A stretch of 64,000 nucleotides of DNA, taken from Stereum hirsutum FP-91666 SS1. Its lineage: Eukaryota > Basidiomycota > Agaricomycetes > Russulales > Stereaceae. The DNA lies in assembly GCF_000264905.1 (NCBI RefSeq), contig NW_006763131.1, positions 3,398,172-3,462,171 on the forward strand, written 5' to 3'. The translations under genes and the position numbers were made by a program. The notes below the pieces were generated by a model. The model ran no database searches and was not told the origin of the DNA. It was given only the letters and a program-made list of their open reading frames with translations. Positions 10,254 to 22,106 of this stretch are shown here, one piece after another. Positions within the stretch are counted from its first letter, which is position 1; every line of letters begins with the position of its first letter.

Positions 10254-13200
10254 ATGCCTCCTCGTCGTTCCACACGCTCGAGTCAGTCCGTCGAACCGAC
10301 GCCAGCGCCGCCCGCTAAGCCCGCGTCCACTATCAAACGTAAACGACCCTCAGCCCAGGCTATAAGCGAGGACGAAGTACCAGAGGCCGCACCGAAGCCT
10401 AAGCCCTCGCGCTCAGGGAGAACATCTTCGAAACCTGCTGTGCCATCCTCGACGCGCTCACGCAGTCGCGTTCAGGAGTCTGATGAGGAGGATGAACCAA
10501 AGAGACCCGCGAAGAAGTCCCGGCCTTCAGACGAGCTGGAGGACGTCCAAGAAGAGGAGGATGAGGACGACATACCTCAGCCTCGTAGCAGGTCCCGAAC
10601 TACGTCGAAACCTGCTCCTGCCCCCAAGAAAGGCAGACGCAAGGTCGCCGAGGAAGAGGATGACGAGCACGACGATGAGGCCCCAGTGCCTCCACCCACT
10701 CGGAAACCCTCGTCTCGTCGCCCTTCTGCTACCCCCGCTGCTCCCACTTCACGTCGTGCCCCTCGTTCGCGATCCGTCAAAGTCGAAGAAGTACAAGAAG
10801 AGACAATCATCAGTGTTCCCTCGGACCAAGAGGATGAAGACGAAGATGAGCCTGCTACAGCTCGTCCACCAGCTCGCCGACCAGCGGCCAAGTCGGCGAA
10901 CTCTGCGGCTATCGTGGAGAAAGTTCTCGACGACAACGGCAACGACCAGCCGGACGATGAGCCTCCCAAGCCCACCTCGAAACGCGGCAAGAGAGTATCG
11001 GTCGCCGACTCAAATGCCGACGATGAACCTGCTACTGCTAGGCCTAAACCTCGGTCATCTCAACCTGCGAGTACTTCCAAGCAAACCCTGACAAAGCCGT
11101 CACGGCCCTCTCCCGAAGACGAAGCGGAGGCCGCTTTCTTCAATCCCCCCATCCCACAAGCTGCAACGCCCCAGCCTCCGTCTCAAACCCAACAGCAGCA
11201 GCCAGAAGAGCCCAAAGGACCCAAAGCTCGCCTGGTAATCCACAAGATGGCCCTCGTAGATTTCAAGAGCTACGCTGGACGTCAAGAAATCGGGCCATTC
11301 CATAAGGTCAGTTTCATCTGCGCATCGTCTCCGAAATCTTTTACTGACAGCTTGTATGCAGTCATTTTCCGCTATAGTTGGTCCCAACGGTTCCGGAAAA
11401 TCCAACACCATCGACGCTCTGCTCTTCGTTTTCGGGTATCGCGCGTCGAAGATGCGCCAGGGAAAACTTTCTGAACTTATTCACAACTCTGCCGACTTCC
11501 CTGATCTCGACGAATGTAGTGTTGAAGTCCATTTCCGTGAGATCGTCGACTTGGTATGTCCTCCCTGGGTCTTTCATGCTCTCTTGTATGTTAATGCAAA
11601 GCAACCAGCCGGGTCCGAACAAGTTCAAGGTCGTCCCTGGTTCAACACTTGTCGTCACTCGCACAGCGTACCGAAACAACTCCAGCAAGTACACGATCAA
11701 TGGCAAGTCAAGCAGCTATAAGGAGGTCCAGACGCTTCTCAAAGGTCGTGGAATCGACCTTGACCACAACCGTTTCCTAATTCTTCAGGTAAAAACTCTC
11801 CGTTGTCTCTTCCGTTGAACGCGATCTAAACATATCGCAGGGAGAAGTCGAGTCCATCTCCCAGATGAAGCCGAAGGCACCGTCGGAGCATGAGGACGGT
11901 CTGCTCGAGTACTTGGAAGATATCATCGGTACCTCATCCTATAAGGAGCCGATCGATCTGTCGTTGGCTGAGATGGAGAGGCTCACCGAGGAAAGGACTG
12001 AGAAACTCAACAGGCTCCGGATCGTCGAAAAGGAGAAAAACTCTCTGGAAGACAAGAAGAAAGAAGCGGAGGACTACTTACGGCTCCAGAACGAGCACGT
12101 TCGCGCGCTGTCAAGGCTGTGGCAGTGGTACCTGTGGAAGTGTTTGCAGAACGAGGACGAGTTCACGAGGAAGATGGTACGCTCTGTCCACTTTTCATCC
12201 GGCCTTCTTTCTATGTACTGATGCCTGTGGGCTATAGGCGCACGTTGAGACCAAGTTGAAGGAGGAACAGGAGCAGAACCAGGGAGATATCGAGCATTTG
12301 GCCCACCTGGAGGAAGACTACGCAAAGCGAATGGCCGTCTACGCGGTAAATAATAATACTATTCGCTGCTCGTCCTCAATTAATTCGCTTGGGGCATACA
12401 GGAAATCAAGGAAGCGGCTGCTGCTGCGATGAAAGATCTTGCCGTTTACGAGAAGCAAGAAGTTGGGCTCCAAGAGAAGCGCAAGCATGCCAAGACCAAG
12501 GCCAAAAAACTGACCAAGTCTGTCCAGGAAGTTTGTACTTTCGTTTGCTTCACCTCCTTTGGACATCGAATCTGACTTGAACTGTTATTTCAATGTAGGA
12601 CACGCACGCCAAGGATCAGGCCGCCCGCGCCATCGAGGACAACGCCAGTAAGATGAAGAGCGAGAAGAAGAAGGCCGATGACTTTGAAGCCGAGCTCGTT
12701 GACGAAGAGAAGGTTCTCGAAAGCATTCGTGACAGCCTGAAAGGTACGTAGTCGCCGCGGCACACTCGTCTGCACAGACTGACCGGCCGGTATTACCTAT
12801 CTCAGGCAAGACACAGAAGTTTCATAATCAGATTGAACAGAAGCAGCGCGAACTTCAACCCTGGTCTGCGAAGATCGACAAGAAGCAAGCCGAGATCGAT
12901 GTCAAGACGAGCGAGAGAGATTCCCTAGTCAAACGCGCCGAGGCAATCCAAGAAGCTAGCAAGGAAGCGCAAGAGATTGTGGCCAACCTGAAGTCCGAAC
13001 AAGAGGCCAAGGTATGCCACTAGTTTCCTGTGCCTTTTATCCCGAGTTTTTCCAGATTATCGCTTTGCATGCATATCACACTTCATTTACGGCGCTCTGC
13101 TTATGGCAATATCGTCTATGATGTTCACTTATCACTCTAGATGAATGAGCTTAACGAGCAGAAGGCGCGCAAGGGCAACTTGCAACAAGAGCATGGCCAG

Positions 13201-16200
13201 GCCCAAAGGAAATCTCAGGTGTGTTAACATCCGTGTATTTTGCTCGCGCTTTTCCGTTAATAATTTGACAGGATGCTCGCAAACTCGTCGAAGACCTCAG
13301 GAAACATGCTTCCAATGCGAGGCAACGGGTCGACGAGGCCAAATCCTCTCAAGCGCAGAACACATCTCAGAACCGAGTCCTCGACAGTCTTCTTCGTCTG
13401 CGTAGCTCCGGTCGTATCGATGGCTTCCATGTACGTAGCTCGCAGTCGAACCTACTCGTCGATATCTAGCTGACCGTTCGTCTGCAGGGCCGTCTCGGTA
13501 GCCTCGGAACCATCCCAGAGAAGTACGACGTCGCGATCTCTACCGCATGCAGCCAGCTCAACAATATGGTCGTCGACACCGTCGAACAAGGCCAAGGCTG
13601 CATCGAGTATCTCCGCAAGCAGAGCATCGGGCGTGCATCCTTCATGGTGCTAGAGAAGATTCCAGGTCAAGGAAACCGAATGAACAGGATTGAGACACCG
13701 CAGAACGTCCCTCGTCTCTTCGACCTGATCAAGCCCAAGGAAGACCGCTTCGCCCCCGCATTCTACAAGGCCATCGGCGATACCCTCGTTGCGAATAATC
13801 TCGACCAAGCCAACAAGATCGCCTTCGGTAGCGGAAGACGGTGGAGGGTCGTCACCCTCGCTGGCGAACTCATCGACTCATCTGGTGCGATGAGCGGTGG
13901 AGGTAACACGGTTGCACGAGGTGGCATGAGTGCGAAGCTGGCGGCGGACGCTGTTGCGCCTGAGGTGCTGCGTCAGTACGAGCACGACAGCGAGACCGCC
14001 AAGGCAAAACTTGAAGCCGCGATCCAGGAGTTGAAAAACGCTGAAGCAGAGTTGGAGGTCATTGTCAAATCCGGGCCACAGATCGACGTTGCTTTGCAGA
14101 AGCTCGACCTCGACATCAAGAATCACACCAAGCGTGTGGCAGATGCGGAGAAGCGCGTGCAGGAGCTTAAGTACGCAGACAGCCGTCTTGACAATCCCTT
14201 TTTTTCGTCGACTAATGGGTTTCTGCTTATAGGAAACAGAACCGTCCGGATGCTGGAGAAGTTGCTCGTATTTCTGCCCTAGAGGAAGAAATTGCTGCTG
14301 CCACCGAGGAGATCGAGGAACTCGAAGAGCGGTCCGGCACCATCAGCCAGGAGATCAAAGCTCTCGAGGAGGAGATTCTTAGAATAGGCGGTTCCCGCAT
14401 GCTAACGCAGAAATCCAAGGTCGACGGCATCAAGCTCCACATCACTCTTGCCAACGACGAGATCACCAAGGCTGAAGTTGCCAAAGCCCAAGCTGAGAAA
14501 GACGTCAAGAAACTCAGCAAGGCTGTAGAGAACAACACAGCAGCTTTGGAGGAAGCGACGGCGGAGTTGGAACAGCTGGACGAGGAAATTGCTGAGGTGT
14601 CCAAGTATACCACCGATCTTCGTGACCAGGTTGCTCGTGCGCAAGAAGCAGAAGAGAACAGGAAGGAAGATCTCGACGCGGCGAAACAAGAATTGGACGA
14701 ACAGAGGGCACACATCCAAGAGTTCAAGCAGAAACAGGTGGATATCACGTTTTATACATGGAAACTACGTCGTGCTAAACACCATTATGCCTCTAGCTCA
14801 AACTTCAACAGTCTCTTGACGATCTCAGGAAAGACGCAGAGGAGAATCGTCGATTGCTGGAGCACTGGCAGACTGAACACGACAACCTCCAGCTCGAGGA
14901 CATAGAGTACGTTTTCCGTTCTTGACCCCTTCCTTGTCTTGCTAACTTGACTATCTTCAGTGAGGATGACGACGAAGATGACGACGAGAAAGAAGGTAGT
15001 GTCGCCCCATCCGAAGCCCCGAGCGAGCATGTGAAGGAAGATCCGGACGCTGAAGAGGGTAGCGGTAATGGCCGACGAAAGTCAAGACAACGCACACCCT
15101 CCAACGAGCTCCACATATACAGCGAAGCAGAATTGGCCCATTTCAAGAGGAAAGATATGATTGCCGATGCTGAGTTGCTCGATGGTGAGCTAAAAGCTGT
15201 GACTTCTGCGAGTACAATGCTGACATATTCACAGAGAAACTGAAGAACGCCAAACCCAACCTCGGAGTTCTCCGTGAGTATCGAGAACGCGAGGAGGAGT
15301 TCTTGCGTCGTGTCAAGGATCTCGAGGACACGACCAACGAGCGTGACGCTCAGAAGCAGAGGTACGATGGTTTGCGGAAGCAGCGACTGGATGAGTTCAT
15401 GGCTGGGTTCAACGCCATATCTTTGAAGCTGAAAGAGATGTACCAGGTAAGTGCGAATTTCGTTCGCCGGAGAGAACCTTATTCATGTTAATTGACCCCA
15501 CCGTAGATGATCACCCTGGGTGGCAATGCCGAGCTGGAACTTGTCGACAGTATGGATCCCTTCTCCGAAGGTATCATATTCAGTGTGATGCCGCCGAAGA
15601 AGAGCTGGAGGAATATCTCCAACCTGTCGGGTGGCGAGAAGGTAAAAAAAATCTTCACTGTTTCGTAGCCACACTGCTAATCTATGCTCTAGACACTGAG
15701 CTCCCTCGCCCTAGTTTTCGCACTCCATGTTTTCAAGGTATGTCAGCTCAATCCTACTCTTAAGCAAGGAGCTGATGGACAAATTTTATAGCCTACGCCG
15801 CTCTATTTCATGGACGAGATTGATGCAGCTTTGGATTTCCGTAACGTCTCCATCGTAGCCAACTATATCAAGGACCGCACGAAGGACGCGCAGTTTATCA
15901 TCATCTCCTTGAGGTAATCCGCAGGTCCTGATTTCTGCTCCGCCACAGAAAGATGCTAACAAACAACAACAGGAATGACATGTTTGAGCTTAGCCACCGG
16001 CTCATTGGTATCTATAAGACATCAAATCAGACCCGCAGTATGTCCTCTTCTTGTTACCATTCAAAGTCGACCAACTGATATCGTCTCACAGGTCTGTCAA
16101 TCGACAACAAGTCGATACATGCCGTGGCTGCCATGGGCGCCATGGTTGTCCATCCGCCGAACAGTGGCAACGCCGTCTCATCTGCCGCAGTTTCTTCTGC

Positions 16201-16207
16201 CGCGTAG
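10254..16207 (+). CDS. SMC4: Condensin subunit SMC4 (Cut3-type ATPase)
   Basis: This is the SMC4 ATPase subunit of condensin, which pairs with SMC2 and compacts mitotic chromosomes in the nucleus. I traced 20 exons that join to 4803 coding bases, an exact multiple of three (1600 residues). An N-terminal tail of about 325 residues is acidic and basic low-complexity sequence (Pro, Lys, Ser, Glu, Asp); it is longer than in most SMC4 proteins. The head starts at 'RLVIHKMALVDFKSYAGRQ'. Walker A is GPNGSGKS (about 358-365). The Q-loop region reads 'GEVESISQMKPKA'. Two coiled coils flank a hinge with 'GRLGSLGTIPEKYDVA' and 'GAMSGGGN'. The second coil has an acidic insert near 'EDDDEDDDE'. The C-terminal head has the signature LSGGEK (about 1480-1485), Walker B YFMDEIDAALD (about 1505-1515) and the H-loop region 'NDMFELSHRLIGIYK'. 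The tail ends in 'NAVSSAAVSSAA'. All key ATPase motifs are intact. Confidence 0.96.
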
Positions 16208-16397
16208 TAAACTTCGTACTTTCTTCCCGTCTATCATGCTTTCGCGACCCCCGTGTCTGATTTTCGATATATTTCTTATTATCTTTCCCTTTCACGACGA
16301 TGATTAAATGTCCTTGGTCAAAGTACGATTGTAGTTGTATATGTGTGGTAGTATCGACGTAGACTGTGTGATCATAATCTCATTTCTATTTCCTTGA

Positions 16398-18060
16398 TCA
16401 TGACGGTAACGGAAGCGCAATAATAGATGAAAGACATTGAGCTAGAGATCGGTCTTTCCAGGTCGTAGCAGCCGTGGGGGGTGTGGAGTCCATATGGTCA
16501 GTGAATGAAGTAGGCAACAACAGAGGCTGCGACGTGAACCAGGGGTGGTCCACCGCTTTTGAAGCTTTAATGCGTGAGGACGGTGTGTAGACGAGTAATC
16601 GGTGGATGAGATCGAGGGGAGTGGGTTCTGGCATCTCTGGAGGATAATGGCTGGTGGTAGTGGTAGACAGTGACGCTGATGGCAAGTTGGGAAGTAGAGT
16701 GGAAAGGGGAACGCCTGGTGAATCGATGAAAGTCAATTTCGTGGCGTCCGGAAGTTCCTTGAATGTCTGTGTGTTATAGGCGTAGGCTCTAAATCAGCAA
16801 CGAAGATTCTTTTCAAAGACCAAGCAACCTACGGGCCAGTTCTGGTCATTCGCTGTTCCGCGAGTCTTGAATATACTCCATATGAGGCCAATATCCCCGC
16901 GTTCTGAGTCGAACAGACAACATCTCTCCCAGCCGTCATCGCTCATTACACGCGGATCCTTCGGTGGAACGTACGGTCTCGTGCGTGAGTCTTCCATGTC
17001 TTCGGAATCAGAGTCTACATCCTCATCTTCGTCGCAGCTTGAGTGTCTGATGGAAGTGAAGAACTCGGCGATGGTTGCTCCCAGACTCCATTGATCAGAT
17101 GCCAGAGCGTCGTAGGCTCGAGGTCCAAAAAGTAGTTCTGGAGCACGATATGGTCTACGAGGAAGTGATCAAGACAAATCAGTAGTAGGAGGGCGAACGA
17201 CAAACCCCGTTGCAACCTCGTTATACATATGGGTGGAATCCTCGTCCCATATGTCCTTCTTCCGATTGTCCTTGGTGTCTGTCTCCTTGTAAGCGATCCC
17301 GAAATCTACAATCTTCACACACCCGTCTTCAGCCACTAGGATGTTGCTCGGTTTTATGTCCCGATGAGCTACGGCTCGACTTGGATGATGGAGGTAACTT
17401 ATGCCGGATATGATCTGGTAGATGAGCGATTTCGCCACCATTGTGAAGGTCTCTGTATGGACGCCAAAGGGAGCGTTGATTGCTGCCTGAAAAGGGCGTG
17501 GAGAGAATTGCGGGTATCGGAGAAGGGTAATGAGATTATTGGTGATGTAGGGCATCCAGAACCTGAGCATCGATGTTTTGGGATCGACCGTGGAGCCAAT
17601 GACATCAATAATCTAGCTATGTGGTTAACTTGGGTCTGTTACAGATCAGCAGAACGGCATGGTCGCCATATACTGACCGAGGGATTGGATAGGGTAGACA
17701 GTATCCGTAGCTCCTTCACAATATCGTGCGGCTCTCTAGTGAGTTCGCGTCTAGTAGTGGCAGTTTTGACGGCTACCCATTGGGCGGAGCCGTCAGCGAG
17801 ATACAGTGCGGATCGGGTGACAATTGAAACCAGAGTCTCAGCGACCACCTGAGAAGTATTCTACGGTGATACGTCAGTGAGAAAAGTCGCCAGACCAGAC
17901 AGTATCCTCGACTCACCGGGTCGTATCCGAGGACGCCAGAGGGGTCCATGGATGACAACAAGACTGTAGACGAAGCTCGCAACAGTACGGGCGAAGCTTG
18001 AGACAGCCCGGTAGCTCTCGGCTCGTAGTACGTGTTTCCGAGAGAGATCGATATCTGAGA
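16398..18060 (-). CDS. CDK-like Ser/Thr protein kinase, CAK1/Csk1-like (start unresolved)
   Basis: This is a eukaryotic protein kinase of the CMGC/CDK type. From the N-terminal side it shows a segment '[14 protein letters not shown]', beta-3 with the ATP-binding Lys in 'QWVAVKTAT', alpha-C ending '[15 protein letters not shown]', the catalytic loop '[10 protein letters not shown]', DFG in 'KIVDFGIAY', an APE-type motif in '[10 protein letters not shown]', and '[13 protein letters not shown]'. An acidic insert ([15 protein letters not shown]) follows. The C-lobe ends with '[12 protein letters not shown]' and 'AVDHPWF', and the stop is TGA at 16398-16400. Introns are at 17863-17916, 17613-17677, near 17170-17205 and near 16760-16797. 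The activation segment lacks the usual CDK T-loop Thr context and has the 'EVATG-PYRAPE' arrangement, as in CDK-activating kinases. I infer a CAK1/Csk1-like role. The first exon lies upstream of about 18060 and I could not fix the initiator ATG. Confidence 0.78.
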
Positions 18061-18465
18061 TTCAGAAGAAGACCCCTGGTTGGCGCCACATCGAAGAAGA
18101 GAAAGGAACGAGTGGCACTTGCATGCTAACAGATGATCGTAAGTACTTCAAGTCCAAGAGCCTCAGAAGAGCTGGAAGTAGGTTTTGACCAGGATATGCG
18201 AGCCCTTGACTTGTCAGAACAGAATGCTTTCTTGTTCCGGTATGGGATTTTTGGGTGGCAGCAAGATGGCAGTGGAAGAGATCAAGGAGTACTTTCCCAC
18301 GGTGCTACTTAATCTTTGGCGTGACCGTATCCGGCGGACAACTGGATTGGTACCGTACTGCCTTCAAGCTCAAGCAGACGCTTCTAACTACTCGACACTT
18401 ATCCGTTCTGAATTCACCTGTCTCCAACACCCTTCCTTCCATTATCTAAAGCCTTAGACTCCGCC

Positions 18466-19339
18466 ATGGCTGAAGACGCATCTGGAGCAAGCACCAGTAT
18501 GTTCTCCCCTTCGAGATCTCCTCAATCTAGCTAAGCATGGCTATCCCATGAACAGATGAACGCCTACTTGCAGCTGCACGAACCGACAACGAGGAGTTGT
18601 TGCTTGAAGTCTTCCAGCAGGAGGATCTAGATATCAATCACCAAGACGGGTACGCCTGCACATTTACTCCCAAAAGTGCGCATAGCGCCAACGAGACGCG
18701 TTCTCAGTCTGGGGAACACAGGTGTGTACATGCACAAGATTAGAATCGATGAAGTGAACCGACCATCCACAATTATACAACGCAAGCTCTACACATCGCG
18801 TACGTTTACCGTTCTCTTTGCTGACGTAGAGTCTGATCAGTGTCAGCTTATTGAGACTTGAATTCTGCCAGGGTATCCCACGGATCGACAGACGTCTTGG
18901 AACACATACTGACACATGAAGACTGCGACGTGGACCCTGTAAACCGACTAGACAAAGCCACTCCGCTTCATCTTGCTGTGCAGACCGAGGATCCCGAAAT
19001 GCGCAGATATCTGGTAGAATCGCTGCTCGAAGCCGGTGCGAATACCAAGTGAGTAGAGTCACTTACACTTGCTGGTTCGGGGAGTACTAAGATCTGATTG
19101 CTCCAAACAGTGTCAAGGATAAGCATGGGGATACGCCCATGGCATATCTTCCCGATGACGACAAGGAGGTGAAGGCCTTGATTCGCAAAGCGCAAGCTCA
19201 GGCTAGCGTCTCGAATGATGATGTGGCTAACGGTGCGCTTTCTGCGCACACGCATTTAAAACTCTGCTTACCCTTTGTCCGTGTAGATGATGATGATGAA
19301 CCTGGCTCTGGCTCCGGATCCGGCTCTGACGATGAATGA
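18466..19339 (+). CDS. Small ankyrin-repeat protein
   Basis: The gene starts at ATG 18466 (MAEDASGAST) and runs through four or five short exons to a TGA at 19337-19339. The spliced product, about 200 residues, has an acidic helical start (NERLLAARTDNEELLLEVF), 'DLDINHQDG' leading into an 'NTALHIA'-type unit, then ankyrin hallmarks 'GSTDVLEHILTHEDCDVDPVNRLDKATPLHLAVQ' in pieces across exons, 'VESLLEAGAN' and 'DKHGDTPM'. It ends with a Gly-Ser/acidic tail (GSGSGSGSDDE). The family is close to small cytosolic or nuclear fungal ankyrin proteins that act as interaction modules. No enzyme domain is present. It diverges from the CDK-like kinase, and the ~400 bp between them should contain both promoters. 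Confidence 0.75.
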
Positions 19340-20112
19340 AACAGGGAATAAGCAAGAGTGCAGTTCGGAATTTTGGATGTAACGCCTAGATGTGGATGTA
19401 CAGCTGACGTTTATTGTCACTAATATCAAGGAACCACGTGGGTCGTGATCTGCTCTACAGACTTTCTTCATGATTACTACCCTGTCCTGTCTTAATGCCA
19501 GCGAGATACGGCAGTCGTCCACCTGGGCCACCCTGGGTGGCGTATTTCAAGTATTCATGTCACCACCGTGTACCGTGGTATCTATTATAGAAAGCTGGGC
19601 AACGAATTAGAATGTGTGCTCAGGTCACTGTCTATTGTTCGCATTGTGCAACCGAGAAACAAGAAAGTACCAGGCGATACGCGTTGCTCTCGCGTCGTAC
19701 TGCCTGCTTTGGGATGACACAGTCGACGAATGTCAATCTGACGAGTGGCGCTCGGAACTTCGGGAGGTGCACTTTGTGATCAAGCCAGTGTCACACTCAC
19801 ATGGCGATTCTCCCATAGGAATATCCTGCATGGGGCGAGGGCATGACACCGTCTTGTTGACAAGGGGTGACCCACTTTGAACAGCGTTTTCTCGGAGGGA
19901 CTCGTGTGGATTGGTGGCAACGAAATTGGAGTCTGTCGTTGAACATTCTTCGACTGAAGGAATACGGGTGGATATACTAGTATTGTGGGTAGTTGTAGAT
20001 CTTGGAGTATTTACTGATCACTGACCCCTACCTGTATAAAAGCCCCAGCCTCAACGACTGTTCCTCCCACAATCAGTCGCGGAACATCTCCACTAGTAGA
20101 ATCAGCTTAAAC
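19340..20112. other. Intergenic; promoter of the aldo/keto reductase gene
   Basis: No gene is supported. A 70-90 codon open frame at 19614-19880 (+) has no conserved features. A consensus TATAAAA box at 20035-20041 lies about 72 bases before the ATG of the next gene and is the best TATA box in the window. Confidence 0.5.
20035..20041 (+). promoter_or_regulatory. TATA box of the aldo/keto reductase gene
   Basis: The sequence TATAAAA lies 72 bases upstream of ATG 20113. That spacing would give a short 5' UTR of about 40 bases. This is inference from sequence only. Confidence 0.5.
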
Positions 20113-21757
20113 ATGATCCAACAAACTACCAAGCTCAGCGGGACCGCTGCCAATATCGTTCTAGCAAAAACAGGGGTATGTGTTCGACTCCTTCCTACGC
20201 TCCGTTCGTGTCCCTCCCTAACCAACCTCTGCGATGCAGCATGGTCTCGCCGGTATGACGTATGTGCTTTTATGCGTCTCAAAGAGTCTCGCTGTCCTGA
20301 TGGAATCTTTCTTCGTCTCCCAGTCAGAAACCTGATCCTCTAGACGATATCACCTGTTTCAAGGCTATCAAAGCGAGTTTGGACAGTGTGCCTGCGGGAG
20401 CGAAGATGCTACTTAACAGCGGTAGGGGATCCACACACTCTGGTGATAAAATTCCTCTCTCATCATGTCTGCGTCAGCCGAATTTTACGGCAGAAGCCCA
20501 CCGACAAGCAACCTCGAGCTTCTGTCGAGATTCTTCGAAAAATATCCCGAATATGCCGAGAAAGCCTTCCTATCTGTCAAGGGAGCAACCAAAGCCGATA
20601 GTATGATGACCGATAATTCGTCAGTGTGACATTCACTTCTTGGCAATCTCTCACTAATCCTCTTGGTGGTTGTTCGCGTCAATAGTCCGGAAAACTTGAA
20701 GCGTAGTGTTGACACATGCATCGCAGCCCTACGCGGGATGAAGAAGATAGATTTGTTCGAATGTGCCCGTGTGGACCCAAAGTACCGCATCGAAGACACC
20801 CTGCAGGTTCTATCTGGCTTTGTGAAAGAACGGAAGTTCGACCATATCGGACTTTCCGAATGTAGCGCCGAGACTGTTCGCCGTGCCAACAAGGTCACTG
20901 AAATGTTCACACACCTGCAAATCCTTTTCTTTACTGACCAGATTGATGAACTTCGTCTGTACCCCAGGTCTGGCCTATTGCCTCGGTAGAGATAGAGATC
21001 AGCCCCTTCTCATACGAGGATGAGACCAAGAAAGGTACAACTAGCCATTCGTTCATGTTCTCCAGGTTCATCGCTAAATAATAATATTTGACCAGTCGTG
21101 GAGACTTGCAAGGAGCTCGGGATCGCTGTCGTCGGATACTCGTAAGCCTCAAGCCGCAGATCACCATCTAGCAGTCACTGAATGCCATCTACAGTCCCAT
21201 TGGTCGAGGCTTGCTCACGGGGACGATAAACAAAGCCGACGACCTTCCCGGTAAGTATGTTTATTACTTCCCCAAGCGTCGCCCACTCACCCTAGCTGTA
21301 CAGAGGGGGACTATCGCAAACATTTCAGTCGCTTTCAAGAGGGAGTTAGTCATCTCATATATTCTCCAGCGTTTGTGCAGGTCGTCTGATATATGGTTCA
21401 TGCAGAACGTGGAACACAACGCGGCCATAGTCGACGCTCTGACCTCCATCGCGAAGAAGAAGAATGTGAGCACTACCCAGCTCAGTATTGCCTGGGTGAG
21501 TGCACTCGGTAGCCACGTCATCCCTCTTCCTGGATCATCGTAAGTCGATGATTATATTATCATTTTGCACCGTTGATTGATTGTCTTTCCAAACCATTAG
21601 AAACGCGACTCGCACTCTGGAGAATCTCGCTGGTGGCGACATCGAACTCTCTACAGAGGAGCTGGATGAGATCAGTCAGGTCCTCGCGGCACACACGGTC
21701 AAAGGCTCGAGGTACTTTGACAAGGGCCCTGTTCAAATTTTGAACCTCTGGGGTTAG
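20113..21757 (+). CDS. Aldo/keto reductase, pyridoxal reductase-like
   Basis: This is an NADPH-dependent aldo/keto reductase most like fungal pyridoxal reductase (Plr1, AKR8), which reduces pyridoxal to pyridoxine in vitamin B6 metabolism. The start is ATG 20113 and the stop TAG 21755-21757. It has at least seven introns and one tiny exon of 20 bases (20240-20259). Spliced landmarks are 'TGHGLAGMTQKP' near the start, the catalytic Tyr in 'EFYGR', the lysine loop 'EKAFLSVKG', '[13 protein letters not shown]' where the His of many reductases is replaced, '[11 protein letters not shown]', '[17 protein letters not shown]' and the cofactor loop '[17 protein letters not shown]'. The C-terminus is '[10 protein letters not shown]'. 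The fold is a TIM barrel and the protein is cytosolic. Other AKR substrates are possible, but the [12 protein letters not shown] motif favours the Plr1 group. Confidence 0.85.
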
Positions 21758-22106
21758 AATGTCTAGTTCCAGACGAGGCAGCAAAGAGGACGCCATATGT
21801 AGTTCGTCATGATTTTCACGCTGGTTTCACTTCTTGTAATAGTCAATACAAGATGAACATCCATGGTTTTATGGGTAGCAAGACGAGTATTATTGCAAAA
21901 AATCTATGTTGTATTAAGGAAGTCGGCGAAAAGCGGGTCAGCTACAGCTACACTGTATGATACAGAGCATCGTCTAAAACATCCCCTATCTATATGATGC
22001 ATGACACGGGCATCGACGACCAGCCCGTCGTCGGTTTTCATGGGAGTGAATCGTAAGACTAATCAATCGACTAGCGTATCGTAAATCCCGATCCATGATT
22101 GTCTTT
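21758..22106. other. Convergent intergenic space, AT-rich
   Basis: This lies between the 3' ends of the aldo/keto reductase (+) and sugar porter (-) genes. It is AT-rich and has no open frame worth reporting. Confidence 0.5.

Noticed and set aside
10577..10990. Long Ser/Gly-rich open frame on the strand opposite SMC4 exon 1
   Set aside because: It is the mirror of the low-complexity acidic/Ser repeats of SMC4 and has no motif of its own.
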